Positions 1-8,880 of a stretch of 57,156 nucleotides of DNA are shown in pieces. The DNA lies in contig JAUIAM010000026.1 of the NCBI GenBank assembly GCA_030425485.1, positions 1-57,156 on the forward strand, written 5' to 3'. Made by a program: the position numbers and the translations under genes. The stretch is from Verrucomicrobiia bacterium. Lineage in GTDB: Bacteria > Verrucomicrobiota > Verrucomicrobiia > Opitutales > Cerasicoccaceae. The notes under the pieces are model-generated. The model worked only from the letters and a program-made list of their open reading frames with translations, was not told the DNA's origin and made no database searches. Each line of letters starts with the position of its first letter. Positions within the stretch are counted from its first letter, which is position 1.

Positions 1-140
1 TAGCCAAGTTCATTGAATAAGTTAATAGCCGCAAAATGGCACAAAAAACACAAAAGAGCATTAGGCATTGCCTAAGATAAAGCTCATATCTGAAGCTCTC
101 TGCGACTTTGCGTCTCTGCGGTGAAATAGTTTAGACAAGA
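1..140 (+). repeat. Dispersed intergenic repeat, copy 1
   Basis: This stretch downstream of the sulP stop aligns with the reverse complement of 6541-6660. Matching blocks in the same order are TAGCCAA(G/C)TTCATT, GGCACAAAA followed by ACAC, TGCCTAAG, GCG(A/T)CTTTGCG and TTTAGACA(A/G)GAA, separated by short indels. The TTTGCGTCTCTGCG core resembles the common CGCAAAGGCGCAAAGACGCAGAG intergenic repeat known from many bacteria. No protein is encoded here. Confidence 0.6.
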
Positions 141-151
141 ACTAAGCGACA

Positions 152-1978
152 CTAGGCGTCCTCGTTTTTCTTCGTGCCGGGGTTGACGTAGATTTTGATG
201 TCGGCCTGCTGACCATCGAGGATTTTCATGGCGCGCTTGAGGGCGTTCGCTGTGGAGCGGGTCGGATTCTGTGGAGTATCCGGAAAAACGCTGTCAGAGC
301 GCCCCATTTCCTCCAGTAGTCCGGAGTTTTTGAAGACACGGATAACCTCCTTTTTGCACTCGCTGAAGAGCAGGTAGCGGTCGTGCTTTTTCATGAATTT
401 GAGCAGTTCCTCGATGGCCATGACGGCGGTTGCGTCGAGGTGGCGGGCGTTGCGCATTTTGACGATGACGATCTTGAGGTTTTCGTCTTCGCAGACGCGG
501 CGCATCTGGTCGCGGAAGATTTCCGCCGCGCCGAAGAAGAGGTCGCCGACCACGTGAATGATGGATATCTCGGGGTTGCGGCGCTTTTTGTTCTCCTCCA
601 GCTCGGCCAGTTGGCCCTCGTCGTTAAAGCCGTACTCGATCAAATCAGGTGAGGCGGCCTTGCGGAGGAAGAGGATAATGCTCAGGCCCACGCCGAAGTA
701 GATGGCGGTATCGAGCGGGACGAGCAGGCCGGAAACCAGTGTGGCATAAAAGACGATGGCATCGCCGCGGGTGGACTTTGTCACGAGCACGATCGAGCGC
801 TTGTTGACCAGCGAAAGGCCGATGGTGATGACGAGGACGGCAAGGACGGACTGCGGCACGTACTTAATGAGAGGGCCGAGGACAAAGGCCCCGGCGGCCA
901 CGGTCAGGCCGTTGATCAAGCTGGCAATGGGGGTCTGCCCGCCGCTGTCCCAACTCAGTTGCGAGCGGGTCAGGGAGCCAGAGGCGGGCATACCGCTGAA
1001 CAGGCCACACATGGTGTTGGCCGAGCCGATGCTGAACATTTCCTGATTGGCATCGAGCCGCTCACCGGAGCGGGCAGCAAGGGATTTTCCAATTGAGGTG
1101 CCCTCCAGCACGCAGAGCAGGGCGATGGCCATGGACACGTTTGCCACGTGACTAATCATGTCAAAATTCAGCGCGGGAGGGGTGAATTTCCACTCCGAGA
1201 CGCTGATGGCCGAGAGCCATTGGAAGCTCAACTCGTAGCCCTGGGTTGCTGCAATCTTGGTCGCCGCAACCGCCAGGCCCGACATGACCACCAGCGTGAT
1301 GGCGACATTGGGCAGTTTGGAGAAACGGGTATTGAGCAGGTAAAAGAGGCCCAGCGTTCCGAGGCTGAGGATAATCGATTCCGGGCGCGCCTCCGGGATG
1401 TGCTTAAAAGTCAGGTATAGCTTGTCAAAGAAGGTGATCGCTTCTTCGCCGGGCAGGAACTGGATACCGAAGACGTTTTTGAGCTGCCCGATGATGATGA
1501 GCAGCGCAGCGGCGGTGATGTAGCCAACGACAACCGTTCGCGAGATGTATTGGATCAGATTCGCTACCTTGAGGTAGGCGCCTACGATGAGTAGCAGCCC
1601 GACCATGACCAGCAGCAGCGGCATGTAGGCGGCCCGCTCGTCCGCCGCCATGATGCCCATTGCGGCAAAGGCGCTGGCCAGCACGACCGAGGTGGCGTTG
1701 GTCGGGCCAAGCGTGATGAAGCGCGAGCCCGCAAAAAAAGTCGCCACGATAGCAGCGATGGCCGAGCCATAGATTCCGTACTGGATGGGGAGCCCTGCGA
1801 TTAAGGCGTAGGCCATGCCTTGCGGAAAAGCCAGTAGGGCGACGTTTAGCCCCGCGCTGAAATCGCCTTTAAGCGAGGCCGTGGAGTAGCCCTTGAGGTG
1901 GTGGCGCAGGGGCAGGAAATCGAGCTGATTGTGCTCAATCAGCCTGCGGGCAACATGTTTAAAATTCGTCTTATTCAA
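152..1978 (-). CDS. SulP family anion permease with C-terminal STAS domain
   Basis: An inner-membrane SulP/SLC26-type transporter of about 608 residues, of the family that carries sulfate, bicarbonate or other anions. The N-terminal SulP signature (SAGLNVALLAFPQGMAYALI) is followed by a long series of hydrophobic segments and a motif GLFSGMPASGSLTRS typical of the family. The last 130 or so residues form a STAS domain (ISIIHVVGDLFFGAAEIF, then KIVIVKMRNARHLDATAVMA). No ATG precedes the conserved start, so I chose the TTG at 1978, which has only a weak GAG upstream. The open frame runs further upstream only because it is the antisense of the kinase gene. The substrate cannot be deduced from sequence alone. 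Confidence 0.88.
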   Translation of the reverse strand: MNKTNFKHVARRLIEHNQLDFLPLRHHLKGYSTASLKGDFSAGLNVALLAFPQGMAYALIAGLPIQYGIYGSAIAAIVATFFAGSRFITLGPTNATSVVLASAFAAMGIMAADERAAYMPLLLVMVGLLLIVGAYLKVANLIQYISRTVVVGYITAAALLIIIGQLKNVFGIQFLPGEEAITFFDKLYLTFKHIPEARPESIILSLGTLGLFYLLNTRFSKLPNVAITLVVMSGLAVAATKIAATQGYELSFQWLSAISVSEWKFTPPALNFDMISHVANVSMAIALLCVLEGTSIGKSLAARSGERLDANQEMFSIGSANTMCGLFSGMPASGSLTRSQLSWDSGGQTPIASLINGLTVAAGAFVLGPLIKYVPQSVLAVLVITIGLSLVNKRSIVLVTKSTRGDAIVFYATLVSGLLVPLDTAIYFGVGLSIILFLRKAASPDLIEYGFNDEGQLAELEENKKRRNPEISIIHVVGDLFFGAAEIFRDQMRRVCEDENLKIVIVKMRNARHLDATAVMAIEELLKFMKKHDRYLLFSECKKEVIRVFKNSGLLEEMGRSDSVFPDTPQNPTRSTANALKRAMKILDGQQADIKIYVNPGTKKNEDA

Positions 1979-2081
1979 TCCAGCTCGGTGGGTAGTCTGC
2001 GTTGAATAGACTAAAGTGCGTGGAGCGTGGCATATCAACCCCCAAATATGAATCACGCTATTGGCTCTGTTCGCGCAGCGC

Positions 2082-2951
2082 TTAGACGAAGACCTGATTG
2101 GGGTCGTAGCTGGGGATGGCGCCGTCGTGGCTGGCGACATAGGCCCCGAGCTGGCAGGCGTGGCGAAGGGTTTCTTCCATGTCGTCATCGCGGGCCAAGC
2201 CAGCGACAAACGCAGCGGTAAAGGCATCGCCTGCGCCGATGGTGTCGCGTATCTCCACGGCAGGTGATTCTGCCATGATGATCCTGCGGCCGTCGAAATA
2301 GGCAGCTCCGTCGGCCCCCAGCGTAACGCAGATGCGACGCACCCCGGTATAGCTGGCCACGGCTCCGATAGCGCCCTCCAGGTTGCCGGGGGTGAACTCG
2401 AGGTTTGAGAGGTAGGCGAGCTCTTCACCGTTGAGCTTGAGCACGTCTGCCTGCTGGGCGAGGGTGAGCACGGCGAGGCGGTCGTCGTAGGGCGCACGGA
2501 GGTTGACGTCAAACACGCGCAAGGCCCGTGTTTCCTTCAAGATACTGTCGAGCAACTCTTCATTTGGCTCGGAGCGTGTGGCCAGGCTGCCAAAGACCAG
2601 GACATCGGCCAGGGCGAGCTCGCTGTGCGCGGTATCGGTCAGCTCCAGCCTGTCCCAGGCGCTGGGTTCGGGAAAGTGGTAGTTGGCTACGCCATCCGCG
2701 TCGAGGCGGACTTTGGCTATGCCGGTTGGAAAACTGCGGTGGGTGGTGATGGCAAAGGTGTCCAGACCGAAGGCTTTGGCGCGGTCGAGGGCTTCCTCGC
2801 CGAGAAGGTCATTGCCCACGGCACTGACAACCATGGGGCGGAAGCCGAGCTTACGCAGGTGGCAGGCGGCATTGAAGGGCGCCCCACCCAGAAAGAGCCC
2901 GGCAGGAACGCTGTCCCAGAGAATTTCGCCGAAGCAGACGATTTTTTCCAT
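2082..2951 (-). CDS. PfkB family carbohydrate kinase (fructokinase-like)
   Basis: A cytoplasmic sugar kinase of the ribokinase/PfkB fold, 289 residues, a normal length for the family. It begins MEKIVCFGEILWD and has the N-terminal substrate lid motif LFLGGAPFNAACHLRKLG. The C-terminal signature DTIGAGDAFTAAF carries the catalytic Asp and the anion hole. The first residues and the GGAPFN motif are closest to bacterial fructokinases, but related 2-keto-3-deoxygluconate kinases cannot be excluded. The ATG at 2951 sits exactly where the family begins. It lies upstream of sulP on the same strand with a gap of about 100 bp, so the two may be co-transcribed without any obvious functional link. Confidence 0.88.
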   Translation of the reverse strand: MEKIVCFGEILWDSVPAGLFLGGAPFNAACHLRKLGFRPMVVSAVGNDLLGEEALDRAKAFGLDTFAITTHRSFPTGIAKVRLDADGVANYHFPEPSAWDRLELTDTAHSELALADVLVFGSLATRSEPNEELLDSILKETRALRVFDVNLRAPYDDRLAVLTLAQQADVLKLNGEELAYLSNLEFTPGNLEGAIGAVASYTGVRRICVTLGADGAAYFDGRRIIMAESPAVEIRDTIGAGDAFTAAFVAGLARDDDMEETLRHACQLGAYVASHDGAIPSYDPNQVFV

Positions 2952-3059
2952 AGGCCGGAACGTAGTAGTACGGGGGAGTTTGTGCGAGCGAAAAGCAAAC
3001 CATGCTGAATTTGCCGCCCGCGCTTGCCCTGAGCATAAAAGCAGGCTAAACATCTGGCT

Positions 3060-3815
3060 ATGTCCCTGCCCAGTTACGAAAGCAATACCCTGCTCAACCA
3101 GTACCTGCTCTTTCATTACGGGAGTCAGGAGGAGGTCTTACCCTATAGCTTCGGGCCGAGAGAGGCATTGGAGTTTCCCGCGCGTTGTGTGAGTGAGCTG
3201 GTATGCGAGCACCTGCCTTCTGGGCGAGCTCGGGCGCTGGATGTGGGCTGTGCCGTGGGGCGGGCCAGCTTCGAGCTGGCGCGGTACTTCGACGAGGTCG
3301 TGGGGGTCGATTTCTCCGTTGCCTTTATTGAGGCGGCCCAAGAGCTGGCCTCGAAGGGCCTGCTCGATTACGCCCGAGCGCACGAGGGTAAGGTCACCCT
3401 GCGCAGTGTGGCTGCCGTGCCGGAGGGGATTGACCGCGCGCGGGTGCAGTTTGAAACCGGGGACGCGATGGATTTGCGTGAGGATTTGGGGCAGTTCGAC
3501 CTCGTCATGGCCTGCAACCTTATCTGTCGCCTGCCCGAGCCGATGCGCTTCCTGAGCCGCTTGTCTTCGCTGGTCAAGCCCGGCGGCGTGCTGGTGATTA
3601 CCACTCCCTTTACCTGGCTGGAGCAGTACACCCCGCCGGAATACTGGCTGGGCGGACAGGCCGAGGGGGGCGACTCCTTTAACGGCTTGTGCGAGGCGCT
3701 GGAGGGGGACTTTTCCCTCTTGCAGGAGAAGGACATGCCCATGCTGATAAAGGAAACCGCACGCAAGTATCAGTGGACGGCGGTACAGGCTTCGGTCTGG
3801 CAGCGGCAGGGTTGA
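3060..3815 (+). CDS. Putative 4-mercaptohistidine N1-methyltransferase (OvoA C-terminal type)
   Basis: A 251-residue class I SAM-dependent methyltransferase. The N-terminal stretch YESNTLLNQYLLFHYG, followed by a GPREALEFPARCV motif, matches what I know of the methyltransferase domain fused at the C terminus of the ovothiol enzyme OvoA. The SAM-binding glycine loop is ALDVGCAVGRASFEL, followed by the acidic residue in VVGVDFS. Family knowledge: in OvoA this domain N-methylates 4-mercaptohistidine to make ovothiol, a thiol antioxidant. Here it stands alone, with no sulfoxide synthase domain in the window. Function is therefore inferred from similarity, and a different small-molecule substrate is possible. 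The nearest downstream gene, lemA, is 76 bp away. Confidence 0.8.
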   Translation: MSLPSYESNTLLNQYLLFHYGSQEEVLPYSFGPREALEFPARCVSELVCEHLPSGRARALDVGCAVGRASFELARYFDEVVGVDFSVAFIEAAQELASKGLLDYARAHEGKVTLRSVAAVPEGIDRARVQFETGDAMDLREDLGQFDLVMACNLICRLPEPMRFLSRLSSLVKPGGVLVITTPFTWLEQYTPPEYWLGGQAEGGDSFNGLCEALEGDFSLLQEKDMPMLIKETARKYQWTAVQASVWQRQG

Positions 3816-3891
3816 GCGTCCAGGCATGGCGTTGCCGGTGTAGGGAATTTTCTCGCACACCGGGTCAGGGCCACTTTAGGCTAAGGTGATT

Positions 3892-4491
3892 ATGACCGCC
3901 TATATTGTTCTCGGAGTTATCGTTCTTATTTTCGTCGGGCTGGTGCTGATGGTGATCGGCATCTACAACAAGCTCGTTACGCTGCGCAATCGCTTCAAAA
4001 ACGCTTTTTCGCAAATCGATGTACAGCTCAAGCGCCGGCATGACCTCATCCCCAATCTGGTCGAGACGGCCAAGGGCTACATGAGCCATGAGCGCGAAAC
4101 GCTGGAGGCGGTGATCGCCGCGCGTTCGACCGCGGTCAATGCCCAGCAGAAAGCCGCGGGCAGTCCCGAGGACCCGGCCATGATGCGCGAGCTGAGCATG
4201 GCAGAGTCTCAACTGGGCAGTGTGCTCGGCCGCCTCTTCGCGCTCTCCGAAGCCTACCCGGACCTGAAGGCCAACCAGAACATGATGCAACTGACCGAGG
4301 AGCTGACCTCGACGGAGAACAAGGTTGCCTTTGCCCGTCAGGCTTTTAACGACTCGGTTATGACCTACAATACGACGCGTGAGGTTTTTCCCAATGTCAT
4401 CTTTGCCGGGATGTTCGGCTTCCAGCAGGCGGAGATGTTCGAGATCGAGTCCCCCGAGGAAAAGGCCGCACCCAAGGTCTCCTTTACCTAA
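3892..4491 (+). CDS. lemA: LemA family membrane protein
   Basis: A 199-residue LemA protein with one N-terminal transmembrane helix (residues about 1-25), then the conserved IYNKLVTLRNRFKNAFSQID and LKRRHDLIPNLVETAKGYM motifs and a helical bundle. Its role is poorly known. In many bacteria it is encoded beside an M48 or TPM-domain membrane protein, as here. A GTG lies six bases upstream of the ATG at 3892, but AAGG at 3883-3886 is spaced well only for the ATG, which decides the start. The M48 peptidase begins 62 bp downstream, so a two-gene operon is likely. Confidence 0.9.
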   Translation: MTAYIVLGVIVLIFVGLVLMVIGIYNKLVTLRNRFKNAFSQIDVQLKRRHDLIPNLVETAKGYMSHERETLEAVIAARSTAVNAQQKAAGSPEDPAMMRELSMAESQLGSVLGRLFALSEAYPDLKANQNMMQLTEELTSTENKVAFARQAFNDSVMTYNTTREVFPNVIFAGMFGFQQAEMFEIESPEEKAAPKVSFT

Positions 4492-4552
4492 GCCTGCTGT
4501 GCTGCGGATTTTGGGCACTGTAGTGCGTGATCGCTAAGCCAACTCTGGTGCT

Positions 4553-6532
4553 ATGGACTTCTTTACCAGTCAGGATGAGGCCCGGAAAAAAACCGGGACG
4601 CTGATCGTCTACTTCGCACTTGCTGTGGTGGCGATCATAGCGGCCTTGTACGTGGTCGGCGTGCTCATCATGGGTTACGTTCAAGCACAGGATGTGGAGC
4701 ACCCGAGTTTTGCGCTCCAGTGGTGGAACCCGAAGCTGCTACTCGGCGTAGGCGGGGGGACCTTGCTTTTGGTTGGGCTGTCCAGCGCGTTTAAAATCGC
4801 GCAGCTCCGCGGCGGAGGAGGTGTGGTGGCGCAAAGCCTCGGCGGTGTCCGCATCGAACCCTACACGCAGAAGGCAGTGGAGCGACAACTGCTCAACGTG
4901 GTGGAGGAAATGGCGCTGGCCTCGGGCACGCGTGTCCCAGAGGTGTATGTCATTCCCGGTGAGGGAATCAATGCCTTTGCCGCAGGCTATACGGCTGACG
5001 ATGCCGCCATCGGCGTAACGCGCGGCTGTATGGAGCGCCTGAGCCGGGATGAGCTGCAAGGCGTCATCGCCCACGAGTTCAGCCACATCCTCAACGGTGA
5101 CATGCGGTTGAACATCCGGTTGATGGGCGTGCTCTTCGGAATCCTTGTTCTAGCTGTGGCCGGGGGCAGCATACTTCGGGCCTTTAGCCGCGTGCGCATC
5201 TCAGGAAGCAGCCGAAGCCGTGGAAGTAAGGACGGTGGGGGTGCTGGTATCATTCTCATCATCATGCTGGTTGCGTTGACGCTCTGGGTGGTCGGCTACA
5301 TCGGCGTCTTTTTCGGGCGGTTGATTCAGAGTGCGATTTCGCGGCAGCGTGAGTTCTTGGCCGATGCCGCCGCGGTGCAGTTTACGCGCAACCCGGAGGG
5401 GATCGCCAATGCCCTCAAGCGTATCGGTGGCAGCAATGGCGACTCGCTGGTGGATAACCCGCATACGCAGGAGACGGCGCACCTGTTTTTCGCCAATGCC
5501 CTCAAACGGAACTTAGGCGGGATGTTTGCCACGCACCCGCCGCTGGAGCAGCGCATAACGCGCATCGATCCGGGATGGGACGGTAAGTACATCTACCACA
5601 GGCGGGAGCACTTCTCGCGCAAGGAGTCCGAGCCGGGTACGGACACAAAGCCGCCCGAGGCGCAGCACGTTACCCCGGAGCCTATCGGTGTGCCGGCGCG
5701 AAGAACGCTTCAGCCGCATGAGATGCTGCTCGCTGCGGGGACACTGCAGGCGGCCGCCCTGGAAGATGCACGGCAACTGCGAGCGTCGATCGATGCGGAC
5801 TTCGCGCTGCAAATACGTGGACCGCTGGAAGCCCGCTCACTGATTTTTGCCCTGATTCTCGATACGAAAGTCGATGAGCGTGGCAAGCAACTGGCCTATC
5901 TCAAGCAGGAGGCCGGGGAGGAACTGGTGGAGAAGGTGCTTGAACTGCGCAAGCGGATTGAGTTACGGGAGCGGGGCGAATACCTCGCCATTGTGGAACT
6001 GGCGCTGCCAGCTCTGGCCGAGATGGAGCCCGAAAGGCGCGAGGTGTTCCAGGCGCGTTTGCGAAAACTTGCCCGCATGGATAAGGCCGTCTCGCCGCTG
6101 GAATTCGTCATCATGCGCATGGTAAAACAACACCTTGCGGTCAGCCCGCGCGACAAGCGGCAACAGTGGAACGTCATTTACAGCTACAGTGTGCTGGCCG
6201 AACCGATGTCGCTGGTGCTGTCGGTCTTTGTCCGCCTGACGGTACAGAGCGAGGGGCAGGCGGAGGCGTGCTTTCAGCGCGCAAGCGAGAAACTGGTCCC
6301 ATTGGTCCGTGAAAAGGTACGCCTGCTGCCGCCGGAGAAGATAGACATCGACGCGCTCGATGCGGCGATGGACAAACTGGGCAATGCGGCCTACGGGGTG
6401 CGCAAGTCGCTGCTGGAGGCCGCAGCGGAGGTGGTCAGCTACGATGGTGAGACGAGTCCCCGCGAGGCAGAAATGTTCCGTGTACTGGCGCTCGCGCTGG
6501 ATTGCCCCATGCCGCTGTTGCCACGCACCTAG
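4553..6532 (+). CDS. M48 family membrane metallopeptidase, large form
   Basis: A 659-residue integral-membrane zinc peptidase related to HtpX. Two N-terminal transmembrane segments (residues about 18-45 and 62-82) precede the peptidase core. The core has the zinc site HEFSHILNGD (two His and the catalytic Glu), another pair of membrane segments, and the REFLADAAAVQFTRNPEGIANAL motif that supplies the third ligand. After the TNP-like motif FATHPPLEQRI comes a long extra C-terminal region (about residues 370-659) that is soluble and mainly helical, absent from E. coli HtpX. Family role is quality control of membrane proteins. The adjoining lemA suggests a joint function in the envelope. It is followed by repeat sequences rather than a clear terminator. 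Confidence 0.9.
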   Translation: MDFFTSQDEARKKTGTLIVYFALAVVAIIAALYVVGVLIMGYVQAQDVEHPSFALQWWNPKLLLGVGGGTLLLVGLSSAFKIAQLRGGGGVVAQSLGGVRIEPYTQKAVERQLLNVVEEMALASGTRVPEVYVIPGEGINAFAAGYTADDAAIGVTRGCMERLSRDELQGVIAHEFSHILNGDMRLNIRLMGVLFGILVLAVAGGSILRAFSRVRISGSSRSRGSKDGGGAGIILIIMLVALTLWVVGYIGVFFGRLIQSAISRQREFLADAAAVQFTRNPEGIANALKRIGGSNGDSLVDNPHTQETAHLFFANALKRNLGGMFATHPPLEQRITRIDPGWDGKYIYHRREHFSRKESEPGTDTKPPEAQHVTPEPIGVPARRTLQPHEMLLAAGTLQAAALEDARQLRASIDADFALQIRGPLEARSLIFALILDTKVDERGKQLAYLKQEAGEELVEKVLELRKRIELRERGEYLAIVELALPALAEMEPERREVFQARLRKLARMDKAVSPLEFVIMRMVKQHLAVSPRDKRQQWNVIYSYSVLAEPMSLVLSVFVRLTVQSEGQAEACFQRASEKLVPLVREKVRLLPPEKIDIDALDAAMDKLGNAAYGVRKSLLEAAAEVVSYDGETSPREAEMFRVLALALDCPMPLLPRT

Positions 6533-6540
6533 TGTGCCGT

Positions 6541-6660
6541 TAGACAAATTCCTGTCTAAAATATCTCACGCAAAGGCGCAAAGACGCAGAGCTGTTTGGC
6601 CATCACTTAGGCACTTGGTGTATTTTGTGCCCATCTGCATTTTATAATGAAGTTGGCTAA
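6541..6660 (-). repeat. Dispersed intergenic repeat, copy 2 (inverted)
   Basis: The reverse complement of this segment aligns with positions 1-140, including the core GCGCAAAGACGCAGAG and the flanking TTTAGACA and TAGCCAA(C)TTCATT blocks. It starts a few bases after the M48 stop codon, just as copy 1 lies directly beyond the sulP stop, so both copies sit at gene 3' ends. No coding potential was seen. Confidence 0.6.
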
Positions 6661-6662
6661 TA

Positions 6663-6726
6663 CCGTCTTTCCAAAAGCATGATAAAGTCAGTGTGCCGGG
6701 TAGGGCTGCATGCATCTTATCAATTA
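6663..6726 (+). repeat. Short copy of a TIR/hairpin element
   Basis: This segment shares CGTCTTtCC, ATGATAAAGTC, CCGGGTAGGG and ATCTTATCAAT in order with 48276-48380. It lacks most of the inner double hairpin found in that copy. The ends ATGATAAAGTC and ATCTTATCAAT are imperfect inverted repeats of one another. It directly abuts the other repeat at 6541-6660, making a small repeat island between the M48 gene and the convergent TlpA-like gene. Confidence 0.55.
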
Positions 6727-6751
6727 TGGATGGAAACGGTATAACACGTCG

Positions 6752-7516
6752 TTAGCGCCGTGGCTGCGTAAAGTAGGCCAGCGCGCTCAGAAGTTGCTCG
6801 GCGTAGATATGCTCGGCCACGATGGTGCCGTTCTGGTCGATAAGGACATTGGTGGGCAGGGCGGTGACGCCCCAATCGGCGGCGGTCACACGCTCGGGGT
6901 CGTAGTAGCTCTTCCAGGGTTCGCCCAGCTTTTTGTTATAGCTTTCAAAGCGGGAGCGGGTGGTGTCCATATTAACGCCGATTACCTCCATGCCACCGGC
7001 GCGCAGTTGGGGGTAGAGCTTGGCCACTTTCTCCATCTCCTGCAGGGACTGCGGCACGGATGAGGCCCAAAACTGTACGAGGAGAAGCTTACCCGTAAAG
7101 CTGTTGAGCCTGGTTTCATCCAGCTCCATGGTCGAGGGGATACGCCAGGTGATGTTTGGCGGGACGGTGCCGACGGTGAGCTTGCTTAAGCCGGGGTGAC
7201 CACTCTTGGCGGGTTGTTGCTGCTGTTGGGGCTCGCGTGCGGTGGTGGTTGGCTTTTTCGGCTTTTGCGGGGTAATGGTGCGGCTGGCAGGCTGTTTGTC
7301 GCCCTCGGGAAATATTTCGCGGATGTGTGCCTGGTCGGATGCGATAAACTTGCCGATAGAGAACATGGCCTTGCCCCCGGAGTCTTTGACCAGGATGACC
7401 ATGCCGTTCTGGTAGGAGGCTAACTCGCCCTCGATCTTGGAACCATCCTGCAACTCCCACGTGCGCGCAAGAAGTGAGAGTGGCATCAGCGTTACCGCCA
7501 GTATGACTTTCCACAT
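6752..7516 (-). CDS. Secreted SHD1-thioredoxin fold fusion lacking all cysteines
   Basis: A 254-residue exported protein. An N-terminal signal peptide (about residues 1-17) is followed by an SHD1-like domain (RTWELQDGSKIEGELASY...). Then come a Gln/Pro-rich linker (residues about 85-105) and a TlpA/AhpC-TSA thioredoxin fold starting near residue 115. In place of the redox motif WCxxC it has FWASSVPQS. The entire protein contains no cysteine, so it cannot act as a thiol oxidoreductase. The rest of the fold is well kept, including the GVTALPTNVLIDQNG segment with the cis-proline. A binding or structural role in the periplasm is likely. It faces the M48 gene convergently across two repeats. The start at 7516 places the signal peptide correctly. 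Confidence 0.82.
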   Translation of the reverse strand: MWKVILAVTLMPLSLLARTWELQDGSKIEGELASYQNGMVILVKDSGGKAMFSIGKFIASDQAHIREIFPEGDKQPASRTITPQKPKKPTTTAREPQQQQQPAKSGHPGLSKLTVGTVPPNITWRIPSTMELDETRLNSFTGKLLLVQFWASSVPQSLQEMEKVAKLYPQLRAGGMEVIGVNMDTTRSRFESYNKKLGEPWKSYYDPERVTAADWGVTALPTNVLIDQNGTIVAEHIYAEQLLSALAYFTQPRR

Positions 7517-7641
7517 GAGCCCAGCATGCCAACAATAGGTGCGCTGTCCAAGGGCAAAACGCAGCTTGCTGGACGGGAAAATGCCTCAGTTAGCCGGGCT
7601 GAAATATACCAGCCAAGACTTTAGGCGAGCATTCACACGGC

Positions 7642-8796
7642 CTAGTAGCGGGCCATGTCGGGCTCAAAAGCCAGAGCCCACTTGTCGATACCACCGCGCA
7701 TGCTGACGGCGTTTTCGTAGCCGTGAGCGTGGAGGAACTGGGTCGCGCGCAGGCTGCGTCCGCCGTGATGGCAGAAGACGATGAGCTCGCGGTCGCGGGG
7801 GAGGGCATCGTACTTCTCGGGCAGTTCACCCAGCGGAATATGGCGTGCGCCATCGATGGAGCAGATTTCGAGTTCGAAGTCCTCGCGCACGTCTATCATG
7901 ATGGGGGCCGGCTCGGCGGCACATTTTTCCTTGGCCTGGTGGATATCGATTTCCATGTTAGCGTCACTGTCTTGTTCGGGCTCGCTCTGGCAAGCAAACT
8001 CGTAATTTTTTGCCTGCAGGTCCGTAATACTGGGCGATTCGCCGCAGAGCGGGCATTGCGGGTCGCGCTTGAGGTTGAGCCGGGTCAGGCGCGAGGTGAG
8101 GGTGTCGACGACAAGCAGTCGCCCGGCCAGGGTCTCACCTATGCCCATCAGCGCCTTAAGCGCTTCCATGGACTGCATGCTGCCGACGATGCCGCACAGC
8201 GCGCCGAAAACACCCGCCTGATCGCAGTTCGGCACGGTGCCTGGGGCGGGGATCTGGGGGAAAAGGCAGCGGTAGCAGGGAGCGCCGTTGGGGGTGTCAA
8301 AGAGCGAGATTTGCCCCTCGAACTGAAAGATGCTGCCGTAAACGAGCGGTCGCCGGGCCAGGTAAGCGGCGTCGTTGACAAGGTAGCGCGTGGGGAAGTT
8401 ATCCGAACCGTCCACGACGAGATCGTACTGGCCGATGAGCTCGACTGCGTTGTCCAGCGTGATGCCCTCCGGATGGGCCACGAGCTTGCACCCGCTGTTG
8501 AGCGCGCGCAGGCGTGACATGGCGGAGTCGAGCTTTGACTGCCCCACGCTGTCCTCGGTGTGCAAAATCTGGCGCTGGAGGTTGTGGGCTTCCACGCGGT
8601 CAAAATCCGCCAGCCCAAGGGTGCCGACGCCTGCTGCGGCCAGATAGAGCGCGACCGGGCTGCCCAGCCCGCCCATGCCGATAATGAGCACGCGAGCTTG
8701 CCGCAGGCTGGCCTGCTTTTCCACCCCGACATCCGGCAGGCGGATGTGTCGGGAGTAGCGGGAGAGTTCTTCAGCGCTGAGCATGGGTTGAATCAT
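7642..8796 (-). CDS. moeB: MoeB/ThiF-type adenylyltransferase fused to a rhodanese domain
   Basis: A cytoplasmic sulfur-transfer enzyme of about 384 residues. The N-terminal E1-like domain has the nucleotide-binding loop IGMGGLGSPVALYLAAAGVG, the motif DFDRVEAHNLQRQ, and two CxxC zinc pairs (CYRC near residue 175 and CPLC near residue 250). The C-terminal rhodanese domain (about residues 290-380) ends in the active loop CHHGGRS. Such fusions activate the C terminus of small sulfur carriers (MoaD, ThiS or CysO type) and supply sulfur for molybdopterin, thiamine or cysteine synthesis. No carrier gene is in the window, so the exact pathway is open. The ATG at 8796 or 8784 could be the start, and neither has a clear ribosome-binding site. 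Confidence 0.87.
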   Translation of the reverse strand: MIQPMLSAEELSRYSRHIRLPDVGVEKQASLRQARVLIIGMGGLGSPVALYLAAAGVGTLGLADFDRVEAHNLQRQILHTEDSVGQSKLDSAMSRLRALNSGCKLVAHPEGITLDNAVELIGQYDLVVDGSDNFPTRYLVNDAAYLARRPLVYGSIFQFEGQISLFDTPNGAPCYRCLFPQIPAPGTVPNCDQAGVFGALCGIVGSMQSMEALKALMGIGETLAGRLLVVDTLTSRLTRLNLKRDPQCPLCGESPSITDLQAKNYEFACQSEPEQDSDANMEIDIHQAKEKCAAEPAPIMIDVREDFELEICSIDGARHIPLGELPEKYDALPRDRELIVFCHHGGRSLRATQFLHAHGYENAVSMRGGIDKWALAFEPDMARY

Positions 8797-8880
8797 AGCG
8801 GTTAAACAAATAGTGGCACTGGACAACGGCACAGCAAGCATGAGCGTCTGTTGCCGCGGCCTAAGTTGTGAAGCCCTGAT

